A stretch of 54,108 bases of DNA, taken from the NCBI GenBank assembly GCA_016742125.1, contig JACVCM010000010.1, forward strand, positions 1-54,108, given 5' to 3'. This DNA is from Sphingomonadaceae bacterium (GTDB lineage: Bacteria; Pseudomonadota; Alphaproteobacteria; Sphingomonadales; Sphingomonadaceae). The translations under genes and the position numbers were made by a program. The notes under the pieces were generated by a model. The model saw only the letters and a list, made by a program, of their open reading frames with translations. It searched no databases and was not told where the DNA came from. Below are positions 23,203 through 31,278 of this stretch, piece by piece (position 1 is the first letter of the stretch; every line of letters starts with the position of its first letter).

Positions 23203-23702
23203 GGCGACACCCGCTGCCGGGCAAGCCAGGCTTGATGACGCTCGGCAGTGTAAGGCCTGGGCTTTGCGGCAATCGCAAGCCGGTTGTGAATGTGCCGCCA
23301 ATGGTCCGGTGCAACATCACATGGATCAATGTCTGCCGCTTCGATTGCGTCAATCAGGTGGAAGACCTGCGCGACTTTTGGCCAGCCCGACACCGACAGC
23401 AAAATGTCGCCGCCGGGATCGACCTGCGCCAATGTCGTATATGCTTCACCGAGCGCGACAGCACGGACAATGTCGAGCGACGAACGGATCGTGCCATGAT
23501 CATTGGCAGCCCAGCGGACAAGCGCGAACAATTGGCCTGCGGCATAGCTCTCGATCCTGACATGCCGGTCGATGATGCGTCCTGCCACTGGCTTGCCAAA
23601 TTTGAGCCAATCCTCGCGCTGCCCTTCGTGCCAGTTCAACTCGACATGGGTGAGCAATTGCTGGTGCGTCGTCTGCGCCGTAAGCGGCTCAACTGAGGGC
23701 AT
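23199..23702 (-). CDS. DUF2840 family protein
   Basis: A 167-residue protein with the DUF2840 core: THVELNWHEGQREDWLKFG, then YAAGQLFALVRWAANDHGT and a C-terminal YTAERHQAWLARQRV. The family occurs between rdfS and traF in conjugative elements. Function unknown. The ATG at 23702 was chosen over an in-frame ATG at 23747 because the family motif starts soon after it. Confidence 0.8.
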   Translation of the reverse strand: MPSVEPLTAQTTHQQLLTHVELNWHEGQREDWLKFGKPVAGRIIDRHVRIESYAAGQLFALVRWAANDHGTIRSSLDIVRAVALGEAYTTLAQVDPGGDILLSVSGWPKVAQVFHLIDAIEAADIDPCDVAPDHWRHIHNRLAIAAKPRPYTAERHQAWLARQRVSP

Positions 23703-23751
23703 GGCGGCGTTGATGGATGCGCTGCTCAAGGAAGCATTGAGTGCCATCGAC

Positions 23752-24018
23752 TTACCGCCGAACCATCTGGCTATAGTGGCGCTTGGCAGGGTAAACCGTT
23801 CCGGTGCCCGGATCGCTGGTCGATTTGCGCAAGCCCTGTTCGGCCCAGGCATCGAGATCGGCAATGGCATAGACAATGCGTCCGCCGAGTTTGCGATAGG
23901 CGGGGCCGGTTCCGTAGCAGCGATGCTTTTCAAGCGTGCGAGCCGAAAGCCCGAGATGCAGCGCGGCATCAGGCGTGCGGACAAAGCGTGGGATCACAGG
24001 GGTAATGGGGGCATTCAT
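23752..24018 (-). CDS. RdfS-like excisionase (helix-turn-helix)
   Basis: An 88-residue protein with an AlpA/MerR-like winged helix: RFVRTPDAALHLGLSARTLEKHR, then YRKLGGRIVYAIADLDAWAEQG. In ICEMlSym, RdfS is the recombination directionality factor encoded just before DUF2840 and traF, and the order here is the same, so the role as excisionase is likely (inference). The start MNAPITPVIP matches the family length. Its transcription may depend on the fseA-like activator upstream. Confidence 0.78.
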   Translation of the reverse strand: MNAPITPVIPRFVRTPDAALHLGLSARTLEKHRCYGTGPAYRKLGGRIVYAIADLDAWAEQGLRKSTSDPGTGTVYPAKRHYSQMVRR

Positions 24019-24161
24019 CGACAGGCTCCGCGTTCCAGAGATAAGGCGGGGCAATTCCCGCTGATGGGAACGGGCAATGGCGCAGTCGGGATGGGGCCGG
24101 GGAGTGACAGATTGGGGGTGGGTGAAATTGTCACCCCCTCCCTTTCAACTCATATTTGAGC

Positions 24162-24734
24162 TCAGACGAAACAGGGAAAGCGCCAAAATCCGCCGTCGAT
24201 CATGGCTGCTGTTTCAGCGAGCATTCGGCGAGTTTGGCGCTGTTCGCTCGAATTTGCCCAGTTGCGCCCATCGAGGGAAATCGCATTGCGAAAGATCAGG
24301 CCAGAGGCGATGTCGCGGGCGGACGCGCCAGATGCTCTTGCATCCGCAATGGCCAGCATTTGCGAAAGCCGGGTGCGCTGATAGCGAGAAGGCGCAAACC
24401 GTGGGCAGAGTTTCGATGCGGGCTTGCTTGCCTGAAGCGTGGCAAAGAGCAATGCTGCTTCAAGCCGGGTTTGCGCCATTGGATCAGCTGACATAGCAAA
24501 CCGAAGTGTGTGTGCGTCCGTGCTGCTAGCAACGTAAAGCCGAACCCGTACATTGCTGATCGCTACAACGAAATGGTGCTGAACGCCTGCGTCAAATCGA
24601 GCGAGCAACTGCGCACTTCGAGGGAGAATTTCGACGAAGCGATCCGTATCACCTTCCAAAAGAACCATCGTTGCAAGCCTATCCGGCGACCAATGCGCCG
24701 GTGTGGCAACTGGTTCAGCATCAGGATGACAGGG
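24162..24734 (-). CDS. FseA-like activator, 3' segment (second frame)
   Basis: The frame is open from the frameshift region to the stop at 24162. An internal ATG at 24668 would give 168 residues alone. The segment reads CHPDAEPVATPAHWSPDRL, then a predicted alpha/beta region, and ends in a DUF2285-like helical domain (RLSQMLAIADARASGASARDIASGL and a terminal GGFWRFPCF). There is no ribosome site fitting the internal ATG, and codons upstream of it read as normal protein. In ICEMlSym the corresponding gene pair (msi172-msi171) is joined by a +1 ribosomal frameshift to make the excision activator FseA (established, from memory). Joined product here: about 258 residues. Confidence 0.72.
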   Translation of the reverse strand, partial: PCHPDAEPVATPAHWSPDRLATMVLLEGDTDRFVEILPRSAQLLARFDAGVQHHFVVAISNVRVRLYVASSTDAHTLRFAMSADPMAQTRLEAALLFATLQASKPASKLCPRFAPSRYQRTRLSQMLAIADARASGASARDIASGLIFRNAISLDGRNWANSSEQRQTRRMLAETAAMIDGGFWRFPCFV

Positions 24735-24939
24735 GAAAGCTGAGGCCCCAGCGCCGGGCTAGGCCCTCCTGTTCGCTCTGTGCATCAGTTGGCCGCTCGC
24801 TGATACGCCGCTGGGTAGCGTCATAATCTTCGGCATATTCAACATTGCGGCGCAGAAACTCCTGCGCAAAATCTGCATAGTCGTGCGACAAATATTCCGA
24901 ACTGGCGTCTTTTGACCGCCAAGATGTCCCACCGCTCAT
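24721..24939 (-). CDS. FseA-like activator, 5' segment (DUF6499-type domain)
   Basis: Read alone this gives 72 residues: MSGGTSWRSKDASSEYLSHD, then FAQEFLRRNVEYAEDYDATQ and LARRWGLSFPLSS, then stop. The pattern W/Y..DYA.FA.EFLRRN..Y..DY is the DUF6499-type transcription-regulator domain, normally followed by WGL.FP and a further domain. Here the next domain continues in the +1 frame. An ATG further up (24972) is possible, but MSGG is better placed. Confidence 0.75.
   Translation of the reverse strand: MSGGTSWRSKDASSEYLSHDYADFAQEFLRRNVEYAEDYDATQRRISERPTDAQSEQEGLARRWGLSFPLSS
24724..24758 (-). other. Probable +1 frameshift window, slip site UUU-C
   Basis: The 5' frame ends in TGA at 24723-24721, and the second frame has a TAG at 24761-24759, so the shift must happen in this 35-base window. 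Within it the minus strand reads AGC TTT CCC CTG TCA (TTT at 24738-24736). tRNA-Phe can re-pair from UUU to UUC after a +1 slip, giving ...SF-PCHPDAEP. The run of four C (plus-strand G at 24732-24735) could also be a one-base insertion or sequencing error. Confidence 0.6.
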
Positions 24940-25095
24940 GGAACCTCCGCAACCACCTGGCAATTCTGCCAAATGCCAACAGTTTGGAATCCATGATGAA
25001 TTCGGAAGTAACCAAATCCGACGCTGCTATATACTGAAACGCGCGGATAAATAGCAGTATTCGATTGTCGTTCCGGCCCTATCTGACTTGGGCTC

Positions 25096-25359
25096 TCAGG
25101 ATTTGTGCATGACCAGCAGATGCCTGTAGCCGTTGGTTGTCATCCATCGAGCGCGTTCTAGGTGATTTTGATGGAGCTGCTTTGCGCGATCAGAATCGAT
25201 CTCTGGGTCGATTTCAAAGACGATCTGCACAACCTCTCGCCAGTCGGCCCCCTCCGCATCAGCGTCAAGTAACCGTAAATAGGTGACAAAATGCCTTTCG
25301 TCATAGGCCGTAATGCCATCTTCGCGGGGCGGACAATCGACAAAGTTGCTATCGTGCAT
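25096..25359 (-). CDS. QseM-like DUF2285 small protein
   Basis: An 87-residue protein: ITAYDERHFVTYLRLLDADA, then EGADWREVVQIVFEIDP and a final RARWMTTNGYRHLL. This is a DUF2285-type fold resembling the end of the FseA-like protein. In ICEMlSym the small antiactivator QseM binds both TraR and FseA, and its gene is divergent from qseC, exactly the arrangement here. So it probably restrains excision and transfer (inference). The start MHDSNFVDCP was preferred to the ATG at 25431. Confidence 0.72.
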   Translation of the reverse strand: MHDSNFVDCPPREDGITAYDERHFVTYLRLLDADAEGADWREVVQIVFEIDPEIDSDRAKQLHQNHLERARWMTTNGYRHLLVMHKS

Positions 25360-25516
25360 GAGGATCAAGCTAAGCCATTTCAGGGGGTTTGGGCAAAGGG
25401 TATTTGGTATGACCCGTCGCGCTTTCAGCACCCTCTATACTATGCCCCGATTTGCATAACATCATGCCATTCGGGCATTACTCGCATGGCGGCGGAGCGC
25501 GATACATCTAGATCGG

Positions 25517-25592
25517 ATCATATGATGCGAGTGTTATAATACGTCGCATTATAATACGCGAGCGGTTTCTAAACTGCGGATGGACATCCGCA
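25517..25592. promoter_or_regulatory. Divergent promoter/operator region with a start-codon hairpin
   Basis: It contains the palindrome ATCATATGAT (25517-25526), two direct copies of TTATAATACG 15 bases apart (25534-25543 and 25549-25558), each with a perfect -10 TATAAT, and an 8-2-8 inverted repeat TGCGGATG-GA-CATCCGCA at 25575-25592 that spans the ATG of the XRE gene. No Shine-Dalgarno is visible, so the leader of that gene is very short and its start may be structurally hidden. Likely operators of the XRE protein itself. Confidence 0.55.
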
Positions 25593-25843
25593 AATTGTTT
25601 GGCGCCAATGTGCGCCGCATCCGCGAGGAATCGCATTGGAGTCAGGCTGAAATCGCCGCACGCATGGGCCTTGACCGTGCGTATATCAGCATCATCGAGC
25701 GCGGCGGTCAGAATGTGACATTGCATTCGATATGGGAGGTAGCGCAGGCGCTGCGCGTTCGGCCTGCCGAACTTTTTGTCGAGAATGCCGGTGAAGATGA
25801 ACCCAAAATCGAACCCCGCCCGGACGAACCGGACGGGGCTTGA
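25580..25843 (+). CDS. QseC-like XRE regulator
   Basis: An 87-residue protein with an XRE-type HTH (residues about 8-62: WSQAEIAARMGLDRAYISIIERGGQN) and an acidic Pro-rich tail. It diverges from the QseM-like gene, with repeats in the shared region. In ICEMlSym, QseC regulates qseM and itself; the same role is inferred. It converges on the second DUF736 gene. Confidence 0.8.
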   Translation: MDIRKLFGANVRRIREESHWSQAEIAARMGLDRAYISIIERGGQNVTLHSIWEVAQALRVRPAELFVENAGEDEPKIEPRPDEPDGA

Positions 25844-25855
25844 TCTTTGGGTGGG

Positions 25856-26179
25856 TCAGTCGCCGTTGTTTGTGCGGGTACGTGACCAGATGAGGTTGAA
25901 GGTCTTGCCGTCCTCGTCGTCGAACAGATTGGCGTAGATCGGAGCAGCGAAGCTCGGATCGTCGAGCTTGAGCGAGAGATAGTCGCGGCCCTCATTGCTC
26001 TGCTTGGCCCAACCAGCGCCGATTTCAGCGCGACCGACGAAAACCCGGTGGGTTGGTGCCTTGTCGTTCTGAACGTCGGTTTCTGCTTCGATGCGGACGT
26101 TCTTCTGTTGGAGGCTCATCGTGACGATCTCGCCGGTGTAGCCTTTTGCAGTCTTGGTGAATGTGCCAATGTTTGCCAT
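25856..26179 (-). CDS. DUF736 family protein (copy 2)
   Basis: A 107-residue protein beginning MANIGTFTKTAKGYTGEIVTM, with the core EIGAGWAKQSNEGRDYLSLKLDDPSFAAPIYANL and an NLIWSR end. Similar in layout to copy 1 but clearly divergent. The start was chosen at the family motif, with AAGGAAATCGAC before it. A 17-base fragment of its 5' end recurs inverted at 26.48 kb. Function unknown. Confidence 0.88.
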   Translation of the reverse strand: MANIGTFTKTAKGYTGEIVTMSLQQKNVRIEAETDVQNDKAPTHRVFVGRAEIGAGWAKQSNEGRDYLSLKLDDPSFAAPIYANLFDDEDGKTFNLIWSRTRTNNGD

Positions 26180-26834
26180 GTCGATTTCCTTCTTGGTTTC
26201 TCGAACCCGCGACCATCGCGGCCTCGATGGCGACGGCAAGGCAGCGAGCCGGGACCGATGCACATAAAGTGCCGAAACGGATGTGGAGGACGGCGCAGAC
26301 GGCGCTATTTTGTTGCGCGAGGAATGCGTGGAACACGCAGGGGGAAATAGTACCGGCAAGCTGTTGCATCGATTGGACCGGCAGGCGCAAAGCGCCGGTT
26401 GCTGCCAGTCCGCCATTCAGAGAGGCCGTGATGGTCGTGGGATCGAACCGCAGTGTATGGAAATCATGCAACATAGGCACATTCACCAAGACCGCCTGAG
26501 GCAGTCTGCAACGCAAGCCGCGATGTTTTCCCCAAGAAGATTCAGCTTCATCGAAACAGATTCGTTAGAGCGCTGACGTCACCGAGCCCGACGAATCCCG
26601 GTGCTACCAGAAGTCGGAGTCTGTTGGGTTAGAGGGGCTATGGCGCTTCTATACTCCATCATGCCGCATTTCCGGGCAAAGGCCGGTCCCATCTACGCCA
26701 GATTGTTTGACGGTGAGGGCTTCGAGACTGTGCCAGTTTTTGTTCCGTCACCGGCGATAGACGGTGCCTGATGCGCCCCAGGATCAAGCCCCGTCTGGTT
26801 CGTTCGAGCGAGGTTCGGTAGCGAACGACCTTGC
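26180..26834. other. Non-coding stretch with a DUF736 relic
   Basis: About 655 bases with no convincing gene; frames here have poor protein character. It contains the promoter side of DUF736 copy 2 and an inverted fragment of the DUF736 5' end (26477-26493). It may be a decayed or rearranged segment. Confidence 0.5.
26477..26493 (+). repeat. Inverted 17-base relic of the DUF736 5' end
   Basis: GGCACATTCACCAAGAC here is an exact inverted copy of codons 5-10 of DUF736 copy 2 (26152-26168). Just upstream, ATGCAACATA resembles its start ATGGCAAACATT but with bases lost, so the frame is broken. It looks like the remnant of a second DUF736 gene. Confidence 0.5.
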
Positions 26835-27248
26835 CTAGTGGCGTTCTCTTGGTGCGGTCCCGAACCGCACCCATGTTGTCACCGCAATGGTGGCCGTTGC
26901 GATCATCGGCAGAACTTGCTGCCAGATCGATACGGGCATCGTAGCAACGGCAAAACCGCGCATGGCGTAATAGCCCGCCAGACCGGCAGGGAGCGCGAAA
27001 GCGAGGCCGATGGCAATGCGGGTTGCGGGCGAGCTGACAAAGGCAAGCAAGCATTGTGCGAGCGCGAGCGTCGCGATTGCAGCGACCGCAGCGCCCGCAA
27101 GTGCAGCAACCAAACCCGCGCCGCTGTGGTAGATAGTTTGCGCTGCAAGAAACGCGCATGACGCAGGAAGCGCATGGACCGCGAGCCGCAAGAGCAACGC
27201 GCCGATCAGGGTTGCGGCAATCACGAAGAGGGCAAGGCCAATCACCAT
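26835..27248 (-). CDS. Unknown membrane protein, 137 residues
   Basis: Very hydrophobic, with about four predicted membrane helices (about 2-22, 42-65, 78-100 and 110-128), rich in Ala, Leu and Ile, ending WVRFGTAPRERH. No family recognised. Its composition on this strand is better than that of the overlapping frames. It lies in the ICE between DUF736 and the unknown acidic protein. Confidence 0.5.
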   Translation of the reverse strand: MVIGLALFVIAATLIGALLLRLAVHALPASCAFLAAQTIYHSGAGLVAALAGAAVAAIATLALAQCLLAFVSSPATRIAIGLAFALPAGLAGYYAMRGFAVATMPVSIWQQVLPMIATATIAVTTWVRFGTAPRERH

Positions 27249-27348
27249 ATCGCTGATTTCAGGCGATTGACCCGCTTGACGCTAGCCCCCAAATGGGCCG
27301 TCCCATCATACTCCGTCCGACGAAAGGCAAAGCCTGCCCGTTCATCGG

Positions 27349-27792
27349 TCATCCGCGAACGCAAAAAGTTGGCAACTCGATTTCGGCCTGCGCGATGTAG
27401 CGACGGATCGCGCGGATCGAGCCGAGTTGCTCAATGGTCTGTGCGTGCAAAACCAGATTGTCGTCCTCGTCGACAGAGAAGTTCAGTGGACCAGTCTTGC
27501 CATCATGGACAACGCGCTCGGCCCCAAAACTGCCAGGACAGGAACCAGACCAGCGTTGATAGGCCAGCCCTTCATCGCAGCAGAACTGCTCAAGACCATC
27601 GAAGATGCCCCAAGGCACTTCGTGAGCGAACCGCCGCAAAGCATCGTCCTGCGGCAACTGCGCAGGATCGAAGGGTTCGCCATCCCATTCAATTCGCAAA
27701 TCATAATCGGCGATGTGCGCGGCAAGCTGCTCCAACTGTGCCACGCTGACGGTGCCACCGATGGCGATGCTCGCGGAAACCCTGTCAGCCAT
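27349..27792 (-). CDS. Unknown acidic cytoplasmic protein, 147 residues
   Basis: Starts MADRVSASIAIGGTVSVAQL with a ribosome site (GGAGAA) before the ATG. Acidic, with a likely alpha/beta fold; segments include IEWDGEPFDPAQLP and FCCDEGLAYQRWSG. No family recognised. It lies 59 bases downstream of the ParB-domain gene in the same direction and is probably co-transcribed with it and ardC. Confidence 0.65.
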   Translation of the reverse strand: MADRVSASIAIGGTVSVAQLEQLAAHIADYDLRIEWDGEPFDPAQLPQDDALRRFAHEVPWGIFDGLEQFCCDEGLAYQRWSGSCPGSFGAERVVHDGKTGPLNFSVDEDDNLVLHAQTIEQLGSIRAIRRYIAQAEIELPTFCVRG

Positions 27793-27851
27793 GTCATTTC
27801 TCCTGTGATGGGGAAAGGGCCGAACGGAAGCACCGTCCGGCCCATCCTTGC

Positions 27852-29717
27852 TCATGCCGCAAGCCGCTCCTCTTCGGCCTCGACTGCTAGTGCCTCGGCC
27901 TCTTCCGCATCGACCGGAAGTGCCGTGACATTGGCGGGCGCGTCGGGGTCCGGCTCGTCGGGCCGCTCCTGCTCGGCAATCCAGCGCGCCCGCTCGGCCG
28001 CCTTGACCGTGGCGACACCGCCGCGCTCGGTATAGGCCGATGGCGGAAACGCCATCCAACGCGGCACCCACGCCTCGCGCTTAGCACGGCCATTTTCGCC
28101 AGTCAGATGATCGGCAATCAGACCCTTGATGGTCTTGCCCTTTTCGTGCGCGTTGGCGGTGGCGACACTTGCGCCGCCGACCTCGGCAAGGATGGCGGTC
28201 GCCACCTCGCGGTCGCGCAAGAGGTCGTAGAACGCCGCATCGGCTTCCCAATAGTCCGCCATGTTGACGCGCAAGTGAACCCCAAGCGTCTCGATCAGGT
28301 CGCTGCCACAGGCCAGCGTCTCCGCCATGACCACCGCTGCCACCTCTATGACCACCGTATCGGGCAGGTCCAGCAAGCGTTCCACCAAAGGGCCAAGATC
28401 GCGGCGCGAGAAGCTGCAAGCGGCAACCGTTTCGCGGTCGGCATCGAACCCAAGCACCGTGAAGATAGCGCGGCGACGGTCGTCGAACTTCGCCTCGGCA
28501 ATGCAAGTTTCGATGCTTTCGGTCACCGCCTCGTTGCGGTTGCGCTGGCTCTGCACCTCGACCTTCCAGAGGGGCGACCCCATGATCGCATGCGCGACCA
28601 TCACGCGCAGCGCGACATGCGGATGGCTGGCAAGTTCGGTCCGCACTGCCGCATGGCGGTGCAAATCGATATAGGCGGTCAGCGTCGAGGTCAGTTCGGG
28701 CCGCACCATCTTGGGCGAAGCCGCGCAATTGTCGCCCGCTGCCTCGGCCTTGCGCAGCCGCTGGCCTTCCTTGCTCGTGACATAGCCCTCATGGAAGGTG
28801 ACTTCGCCGCGCTGGTTCACATCAATATAGACGCGACCGCCTTTGCGCTTCGGCGCTTTTTCATGCTCCCATGTCGAGAAATGCTGATTGGGCGGCACGA
28901 TCTCGACCGCGCTCCACCCGTCCTCAAGGTAGGCGGCTTTGCGCTTGTCGATTTCGGCAGACTGCGCCGCCCAGAACGCATCGCTGTCGGCAAAATAGCC
29001 ATCTTCCTCGAACAGGTTGGTGACGATCTGTCCCTGATAATCGGCCATATCGAACAGCGCCGCCTTGACCGAAATCGCGCCGCCGCCGAACAGCCACGCC
29101 TTCAACTGCTGCCCGCGCGGTGCATAGCTGTCTTCACCCTCGAACAGCGCCAACCATGATTTCTGCTGCGCCTTGGTGGCAAGCGTCAGGTGACGGATGG
29201 TCTCGGCGTCGATTTCCTCGGCGCGATAGGCTTCGCGGATGCGCGGCAAGAGATTGCCGAGCGCGAGGATACGCTTCACCTGCAATTCGGTGAGCGCGAA
29301 GGTGGTGGCGATGGCCTCTACGCTGCGGCCTTCCTTCACAAGCCGCGTATAGCTCTCCCATTGGGTCACCGGATCGGGCGCTTGGCGCAGCATATTCTCG
29401 ATCATTGAGATTTCAAGCGCATCGGCATCGTCAGCCTCGCCGATGACGATGCAGGGCAGCGCGAGATCGTCCTGACCCTGCTTTGCTGCCTCAAGGCTGG
29501 CGAAATAGCGCCGCTTGCCCGCGACGATCTCATAATGGCCGTCCTGACACCCTTCGACGTCGCTCAGGGCAGGATTGAGCCGCACGAACAGCGGCGACAA
29601 TACACCGCGCCGGATCACTGACGGCAAGATGTCGGCTACATCGGGCGGCTTCTTGCCGCTGCGCATATTGAGCTTGCTCACCGAAAGTCGGTCGAGCGGG
29701 ATTTGGTCTATCTGCAT
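27852..29717 (-). CDS. ParB-domain protein (ParB/RepB/Spo0J-like), 621 residues
   Basis: The N-terminal ParB/Srx nuclease-like domain (about 5-110) includes HYEIVAGKRRYFASL (the family's GERR box as GKRR) and an ENMLRQ box. A HTH region follows (EAIATTFALTELQVKRILALG, about 135-160). A long C-terminal extension of 400 residues is specific to large ICE/plasmid ParB-like proteins. No ParA is adjacent, so it may regulate or stabilise the element rather than act in classical partition. The ATG at 29717 has AGGAG 8 bases upstream, better than the GTG at 29726. Confidence 0.85.
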   Translation of the reverse strand: MQIDQIPLDRLSVSKLNMRSGKKPPDVADILPSVIRRGVLSPLFVRLNPALSDVEGCQDGHYEIVAGKRRYFASLEAAKQGQDDLALPCIVIGEADDADALEISMIENMLRQAPDPVTQWESYTRLVKEGRSVEAIATTFALTELQVKRILALGNLLPRIREAYRAEEIDAETIRHLTLATKAQQKSWLALFEGEDSYAPRGQQLKAWLFGGGAISVKAALFDMADYQGQIVTNLFEEDGYFADSDAFWAAQSAEIDKRKAAYLEDGWSAVEIVPPNQHFSTWEHEKAPKRKGGRVYIDVNQRGEVTFHEGYVTSKEGQRLRKAEAAGDNCAASPKMVRPELTSTLTAYIDLHRHAAVRTELASHPHVALRVMVAHAIMGSPLWKVEVQSQRNRNEAVTESIETCIAEAKFDDRRRAIFTVLGFDADRETVAACSFSRRDLGPLVERLLDLPDTVVIEVAAVVMAETLACGSDLIETLGVHLRVNMADYWEADAAFYDLLRDREVATAILAEVGGASVATANAHEKGKTIKGLIADHLTGENGRAKREAWVPRWMAFPPSAYTERGGVATVKAAERARWIAEQERPDEPDPDAPANVTALPVDAEEAEALAVEAEEERLAA

Positions 29718-29850
29718 GATACTCACTCCTTCATAGGTGGCCCCGCCTCCGGGGCATTTTCGGGGGCAGTGGAGACGGGGCCGGGGGAACCGATTGGGAC
29801 AATCCCAAGCGGCCTTCTGCCCTCCGGGGGGATGGAGGGGCGGAAGCGGG

Positions 29851-30057
29851 TCAAAACAGGTTCAGCTGGTTGCGGGCGTTCATGTCGAACAATCCGTGAT
29901 CGGCGGGACGCTGCGCTTTCTTCGGCAGCATCGGCGCATTGGCGAGCACCGCGAGCCGCTGCGCGGGCGTGATTGGTGCGACACCTGCCACCAAGGTCTG
30001 CACCCCGATGGGCGTTACCTCGGCTTCATAGATGGGAAGGGGCGTGTCCCTGCTCAT
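29851..30057 (-). CDS. Unknown 68-residue protein coupled to ardC
   Basis: Starts MSRDTPLPIYEAEVTPIGVQ and overlaps the ardC stop by 4 bases, so it is translationally coupled. It is rich in Pro and Ala and ends in MNARNQLNLF. No family recognised. The coupling and the in-frame start give reasonable support that it is real. Confidence 0.6.
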   Translation of the reverse strand: MSRDTPLPIYEAEVTPIGVQTLVAGVAPITPAQRLAVLANAPMLPKKAQRPADHGLFDMNARNQLNLF

Positions 30058-31040
30058 GCCGCTGCCTCCAAAGGCAGTGCGTCGGTGAAAGCCAAGAGAT
30101 AGTCCGCCGCCTTGCTGGCTTGGCTCGCGGCCTTGAAGATCGCGCGGCTGTCGCTGCGCAAGACGGTCAGCCAGTTTGCCAGATAGTCGGCGTGGCGAAC
30201 GGTCGGGACGATGCCGAGCGCCGCGCACAGGAAAGCCGAGGCCAGTTCGGCGCACAGTTCCTCGCGGGCATAGGCGGGATTGCCGAACCCGCCCGACTGG
30301 TCACGGTCGATCCGCGACTTGTGGCCGGTCCAGTGACCAAGTTCGTGGAGCGCCGTCCGGTAGAAATCGATCTGATGGGCGAACGCTGGTTGCGGCGGCA
30401 CCTGCACGAAATCGAGCGAAGGCGAGTAGAAGGCTTCCGCGCCACCGATGCGGAAATCGGCACCCGTGGCGGCAATCAGCGCCTCCGCCTCGACATGCGG
30501 CTGACGTTCGGGCAGCGGCGCGGGCGTGGCGCTAAACCGCTCTGGCAGTCCCTCGCATTGCGCGACGTTGAACACCGTAAAGCGTTTGAGAAAGGGAATG
30601 GAGCGGACAGTCTCGGCGTCGCCCTCACCCTGCTCGTGCCCCGCTTCGCCCTTCGGCGTAAACCGGTCGGCATAGAACACAGTCTGCCCGCGCTCGCCTT
30701 TTCGGACGCATCCACCTGCGGCCAGCGCCTGCCGAAAGGTCAGCCAATCCTGTGACGCAAAGCCACCCTCGATCACCGCACCCCACAGGATCAGGACATT
30801 GATCCCCGAATAGGGGCGGCCCGAAACCGCATTGCGCGGCAAGCCAATGCCCGCTGCCGCCGAACTCCATGGCTGCACCCACGGAAACACGCCCGCCTCC
30901 AGCTGGGCGATGATCGTCGCGGTCACTTCCTCATAGAGCGAAGCGCGCGGGGCCGCATTGTCCGACGCGCCCCGCGCGGCGCGAAGCGCCGCCTTGCTAT
31001 GCTTGCCGCTTGCTCTGCCCTTCGAAACTCCACGCGCCAT
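30054..31040 (-). CDS. ardC: ArdC-like antirestriction / ssDNA-binding zincin
   Basis: A 328-residue protein. A basic N-terminus is followed by the ArdC ssDNA-binding domain (about 33-160: LYEEVTATIIAQLEAGVFPWVQPW, RPYSGINVLILWG) and a zinc metallopeptidase-like domain with HELGHWTGH (232-240) and the downstream Glu region YAREELCAELASAFL. ArdC proteins protect incoming DNA from restriction in recipients. It is the first gene of the rightmost leftward operon, preceded by a hairpin-rich region. The ATG at 31040 was chosen because the longer frame upstream is low complexity. Confidence 0.9.
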   Translation of the reverse strand: MARGVSKGRASGKHSKAALRAARGASDNAAPRASLYEEVTATIIAQLEAGVFPWVQPWSSAAAGIGLPRNAVSGRPYSGINVLILWGAVIEGGFASQDWLTFRQALAAGGCVRKGERGQTVFYADRFTPKGEAGHEQGEGDAETVRSIPFLKRFTVFNVAQCEGLPERFSATPAPLPERQPHVEAEALIAATGADFRIGGAEAFYSPSLDFVQVPPQPAFAHQIDFYRTALHELGHWTGHKSRIDRDQSGGFGNPAYAREELCAELASAFLCAALGIVPTVRHADYLANWLTVLRSDSRAIFKAASQASKAADYLLAFTDALPLEAAA

Positions 31041-31077
31041 GCTCGCCTCCCAAGACTGCCCAAAAACCGCACACCGG

Positions 31078-31278
31078 CCCCGGAGAGGCGGGGTGGGCGG
31101 CACAGAGCGACCAGAGAGGCGCCAAAAAGGGACAGGCGGATCCGCATGACGATCAAGCGACCATGAAAAGGCAATCGGCACCGGCCGGAACGCGAGTGGA
31201 GGACTTGGGGCTTGCCCCAAGTTGCGCCTGGCCGCGACGCGCCTAGACGGGAGCGCCGCCCACCCCGTCTCTCCGGGG
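31078..31278. repeat. 24-bp inverted repeat with a 153-base loop upstream of ardC
   Basis: The arms at 31078-31101 and 31255-31278 (CCCCGGAGAG and GGGGTGGGCGGC blocks) are complementary over 24 bases with one mismatch. The loop contains a second perfect hairpin. As single-stranded DNA this would fold stably. Confidence 0.75.
31203..31222. repeat. Perfect 9-2-9 hairpin inside the larger repeat
   Basis: ACTTGGGGC-TT-GCCCCAAGT is perfectly self-complementary. It lies within the loop of the 24-bp inverted repeat and has no T-run, so it is not a typical terminator. Confidence 0.8.

Noticed and set aside
26659..27159. Minus-strand 166-codon frame overlapping the membrane protein
   Set aside because: Cys/Arg-rich shadow; the overlapping frame has coherent membrane helices.
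28107..29159. A 350-codon plus-strand frame opposite the ParB-domain gene
   Set aside because: No recognisable motif, and it overlaps fully a gene with clear ParB motifs and a good ribosome site.
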